Positions 59,675 through 64,000 of a stretch of DNA of 64,000 bases are shown here, in pieces. The stretch covers positions 1 through 64,000 of the forward strand of contig JAJZZC010000004.1 in assembly GCA_021797775.1 (NCBI GenBank). Reading direction: 5' to 3'. The position numbers and the translations under genes were made by a program. Below the pieces are notes generated by a model, which was not told the origin of the DNA, made no database searches, and saw only the letters and a list, made by a program, of their open reading frames with translations. Every line of letters starts with the position of its first letter. Position 1 is the stretch's first letter. Origin of the DNA: Bacillota bacterium (lineage in GTDB: Bacteria; Bacillota; Sulfobacillia; RBS10-35; JAJYVN01).

Positions 59675-59889
59675 AGTCGGTTCGGGAGTGCCCCCTCTCT
59701 CCCTCCGGAGCCACCTCCGGGGTGGTCCCCTTTTCGCCGATCACCTGGCTCCCTCTTGCTGTATCACAGACAAGTGAATGCGGTCACAAGACAAATCTCC
59801 CGTAACTGCCTGTCTGGCCCCGCAGGATGTCACGGGCGCTCTAACGAAGCACCCCCTCCCTTCGGCCTCGATGAAAGGGGTGAGTCCGG

Positions 59890-60669
59890 TTGACTCTCCA
59901 CGCGCACCCGCTAGCGCGCGCCGGTGCCTGGCGGGCGTGTCTGGTGGCTCTCGGGTTGCTGGCGAGCGCGACTGTCGCTGCGGTGCCGGTGGCGGCCGCG
60001 AGCAAGGTGACGCCTCTGGTGCTGCCCCGGCAGGAAGGGGTCACGCTGGCGCCTACGGCGAGTCCACTCTGCGCCAAGGGCCCAGCAGGGGCCCAGTGGA
60101 GCGCGGTGCCGAGCGGCAGCGTGCCTGGCCTGCCGCTCGACCAATCTTATGTCGCCCCTTCAGGGGGAGACGGGCCCTGGCTGCTCGTTCCCTGGCACGG
60201 TCGCGTTAGCCTTTACGGGGCGGGCTATTACGCGCCAACGGAAGCTGGCTTCGTGTACATCTCCTCCAACGGTGTGCTGCCCAAGGGCACAACTAACGCA
60301 ATGCTCTGCGTCGAGTACTACGATGCCGCGAAGACGACCTCGACCTCCGGAGACTGGCTGACGGTGCAGTACAGCGGAACCAACCCGAAGGGGCCGGTCA
60401 ACGGGGCCTACGACAACACGACCGAGGTCTATGCGTTGACTGGCACGCACAAGTGGCTGACTGCATCGTTCACGCTAACCGACATCAACTTTGCGCCAGG
60501 GGACAAGGGCGTGGCGGCGGAGAACTCCGGCGCGGACTTCCGCGTGCAGTACAACACTCCCACATACTTCGACAGGTTCTGGCTCGTGGTCAGCGGCGTC
60601 AAGCCCACGACGGCCCTCGCGGGGATGAACAGCAGCACGCTGACGGCCTATATCGCCAAGTACCATTAG
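59890..60669 (+). CDS. Secreted hypothetical protein, possibly beta-sandwich (CBM-like)
   Basis: Signal peptide (WRACLVALGLLASATVAAVPVAAAS) and beta-rich, Thr/Tyr/Asn-rich mature region; TTG start uncertain. Confidence 0.7.
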   Translation: MTLHAHPLARAGAWRACLVALGLLASATVAAVPVAAASKVTPLVLPRQEGVTLAPTASPLCAKGPAGAQWSAVPSGSVPGLPLDQSYVAPSGGDGPWLLVPWHGRVSLYGAGYYAPTEAGFVYISSNGVLPKGTTNAMLCVEYYDAAKTTSTSGDWLTVQYSGTNPKGPVNGAYDNTTEVYALTGTHKWLTASFTLTDINFAPGDKGVAAENSGADFRVQYNTPTYFDRFWLVVSGVKPTTALAGMNSSTLTAYIAKYH

Positions 60670-60805
60670 CCGCGTTACGCGGGCAGGCGTGCGGTGGCGG
60701 TGTGGGGTAGGTGTGGGGGCCGGTGGTTCCGTGCATGCTCGCGATGAGCGGTTAGGATGTGGCGCACGGGAGGGCGGGACTGCTCGCCTTCCCGGCGAGA
60801 GGGGT

Positions 60806-62317
60806 GTGAGTGGCGTGGCGGAGGGAAGTGGCCGGGGCGGCCGGGGCCCGCGGTGGGCGCCCCCGTCCGGTTCGCGGGGAGCGAGCGAAGATGCGGCGAA
60901 ATTCTCACGTCGGCAGGCACTTCGGGCGTCGGCCGCCGGGTTGGCCGCGGTCGCCGTCAGTCAGGCGGTCGTGGCCGCCCCAAGCGTCGCAGCCGCGGCT
61001 CTGACGCCGGCTGATCCGACGACGACCGTGGTATGGAATCCACTCTGCAGCTATTTCTCGTTCTCCCCAAAGGTAGCCCTGCCGCTGATCGCGGATGCCA
61101 CAGGTCCATTCTTGTCGAAGCACCCCGGCCTGCGGCTGAAGTCAGCCGGGGTGATGCTTAATACTGGCGCGACCGTAGCCTCCATCCTCGCCGGCGCGGG
61201 CCCAGACGTGTTTCCAGACAACAGCGTGTCGCCGTACACCAGTCAGCACATGGTTCTGGATCTTGCACCGTACATGAGCCAGGACAACGTACCGGCCAGC
61301 CTCTTCGCCACGAGTCAGATGGCGAAGTTTACCTCGCCGCTAGGCCAGGTGTTCATGTTGCCCAGCTATACGGGCGCTACGGCGCTGATTGTGAATGAGA
61401 GCCTGCTCGACGAGGCGGGGCTCACCTATCCCCAGCCGGACTGGACATATCTACAGTGGACGAGTCTGTTCAGGTCCATGGCACGCAAGACGACGAAGGG
61501 CTTGCGTTACGGGACGACGCTATTCGACGCTTACACCGCTCCCAGCGCCTTCTACTTTCACGGTTTCGGAGCCTCGCTTGTGTCTGAATCTAATCCCAGT
61601 CGCTGCGGTCTGGACCAAGCGGGTGGCTTGGAGTGCACCACATGGATCTATGAGTTGCTACATGACAACCTCGCCTTTTTCGCGGACGGCGGTCAGTTCG
61701 CGGCGATGAAGTCGTACGGGGAGGGGTTGGTCGTGGCCCCTCACGTGTGGCAACAGCGATTGTTCCTGTGGCCGGGCGTGCTCTCCGGCACTAAGTGGGA
61801 CTTCTATCCCATGCCGGTTTGGCCCGTGCGGCCTGCGTCCTTCACCAACTCCGACTTTTGGGCGATCAACGCCAGCACCAAGGTGCCGGAGGCGGCCTGG
61901 GAGTTGCTGAAGTGGTTGACGGTCGATGGTACCTACTCGCGACTGTTCATGCGCTTCGGACTGACCCCACCCAATCTGAAGTCGCTCTGGCCCGAGTGGG
62001 AGAGCGTGGTGCTCAGCGTGGCGCCTATCTACCGTGGCAAGAACCTGGGGGTCTTCGGTCAGTACGTTCTCGCAGACCACGTGTACCCGGGCCGTGACTT
62101 CGCGTACCAGAGCGACACGGCGCGCAGCTTTCTGTCCGCCGGGATGAGCCAGATCTGGTCCGGCACCGTCACCCCGGAACTGGGGATCCGCCAGACAGTC
62201 CAACGGGTGAACGCCTTCGAAACGGCGGCGGCGGCGACGAGCAAACCGCTGCCGTCTGGTCTCATCGACCAGTTCCCGCAGGCGCCCACGGGAAAGACAT
62301 CAGGGGCGAGTGGGTGA
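60806..62317 (+). CDS. Extracellular solute-binding protein (sugar type) with Tat-like signal
   Basis: FSRRQALRASAAGLAAVAVSQAVVAA twin-Arg signal; AGAGPDVFPDNSV, PLGQVFMLPSYTGATALIVNESLLDEAGLTYPQPDWTYLQW, AWELLKWLTVDG; start approximate. Confidence 0.82.
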   Translation: MSGVAEGSGRGGRGPRWAPPSGSRGASEDAAKFSRRQALRASAAGLAAVAVSQAVVAAPSVAAAALTPADPTTTVVWNPLCSYFSFSPKVALPLIADATGPFLSKHPGLRLKSAGVMLNTGATVASILAGAGPDVFPDNSVSPYTSQHMVLDLAPYMSQDNVPASLFATSQMAKFTSPLGQVFMLPSYTGATALIVNESLLDEAGLTYPQPDWTYLQWTSLFRSMARKTTKGLRYGTTLFDAYTAPSAFYFHGFGASLVSESNPSRCGLDQAGGLECTTWIYELLHDNLAFFADGGQFAAMKSYGEGLVVAPHVWQQRLFLWPGVLSGTKWDFYPMPVWPVRPASFTNSDFWAINASTKVPEAAWELLKWLTVDGTYSRLFMRFGLTPPNLKSLWPEWESVVLSVAPIYRGKNLGVFGQYVLADHVYPGRDFAYQSDTARSFLSAGMSQIWSGTVTPELGIRQTVQRVNAFETAAAATSKPLPSGLIDQFPQAPTGKTSGASG

Positions 62318-62741
62318 GAGAGGGGCCCCGGCCCGCGGTAGCGAGTCGGGGCCCGCACCACCCGACGCCCTCAAGGACCGAATCCGCGCCGCCACCGGCA
62401 TCCCCGCGCGTGCGGTTCAGTTCGGAACGCGCCCCGGGGCGCATCGCGATGCTGTGGGCGGCCGTAACGAACGGCCGTGCGGGCGCCGACACGTGCGGCG
62501 CCTGCACGGCACCCCGCTTGCACCGCTGTCCGCTGGGACGCCGGGTACGACGGTGCCCGGGGCTGGCCCTGGCTCCACGTGGCAGCCCCCACAGAGCCAC
62601 GCCCACAGGTTTGCGTCACGCCCCGCGCCCCCTGACCCCGGAAAGCTGGCGGCGGTGTCACCGTGCGCCACGCCAACGGCAGTTCGGGGTCGTCTCTCCC
62701 GGCCGTCACGCGGGCGGGGACGGCGCTCGCGCGCCGGAGCC

Positions 62742-64000
<1,259 letters not shown>

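Overview
High-GC bacterial chromosomal segment. GerW/YtfJ + DUF2953, ScpA/ScpB and MutM-CoaE-lytic transglycosylase neighbourhoods suggest a spore-forming Bacillota-type lineage (inference). Recognisable content: cyanophycin-associated-type ABC exporter + DUF1854 protein; a translationally coupled AlbA_2 (Schlafen-type)/GHKL-like protein + ParA-type ATPase pair; arsC/arsR; a GH98-like glycoside hydrolase; MrfA/MrfB repair helicase-nuclease pair; argG; a sugar/inositol-like catabolic set (SDR, Gfo/Idh, iolB, second Gfo/Idh, PGDH-like, HpaI aldolase, phosphotransferase, orphan Tat solute-binding protein, lyxose-isomerase-like protein, PfkB kinase); thioredoxin/HxlR; NHEJ genes (Ku, LigD polymerase domain) with a SNF2 helicase downstream; glyA, mutM, coaE. 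The most distinctive non-genic content is a set of small mobile-element relics: two inverted copies of a 225-242 bp MITE-like repeat with CAGGGTCGCGTC-type terminal inverted repeats and about 10-bp target duplications; a second 121-bp MITE-like candidate, also flanked by a perfect 10-bp duplication; a TnpB/omegaRNA-like right-end relic; IS256- and IS21-type transposase fragments; a 167-nt nested palindrome; and a multiply frameshifted MFS pseudogene. Many long ORFs in the supplied track are antisense or shadow ORFs caused by high GC and were rejected. All family calls are made from sequence patterns by eye; no database search was run.
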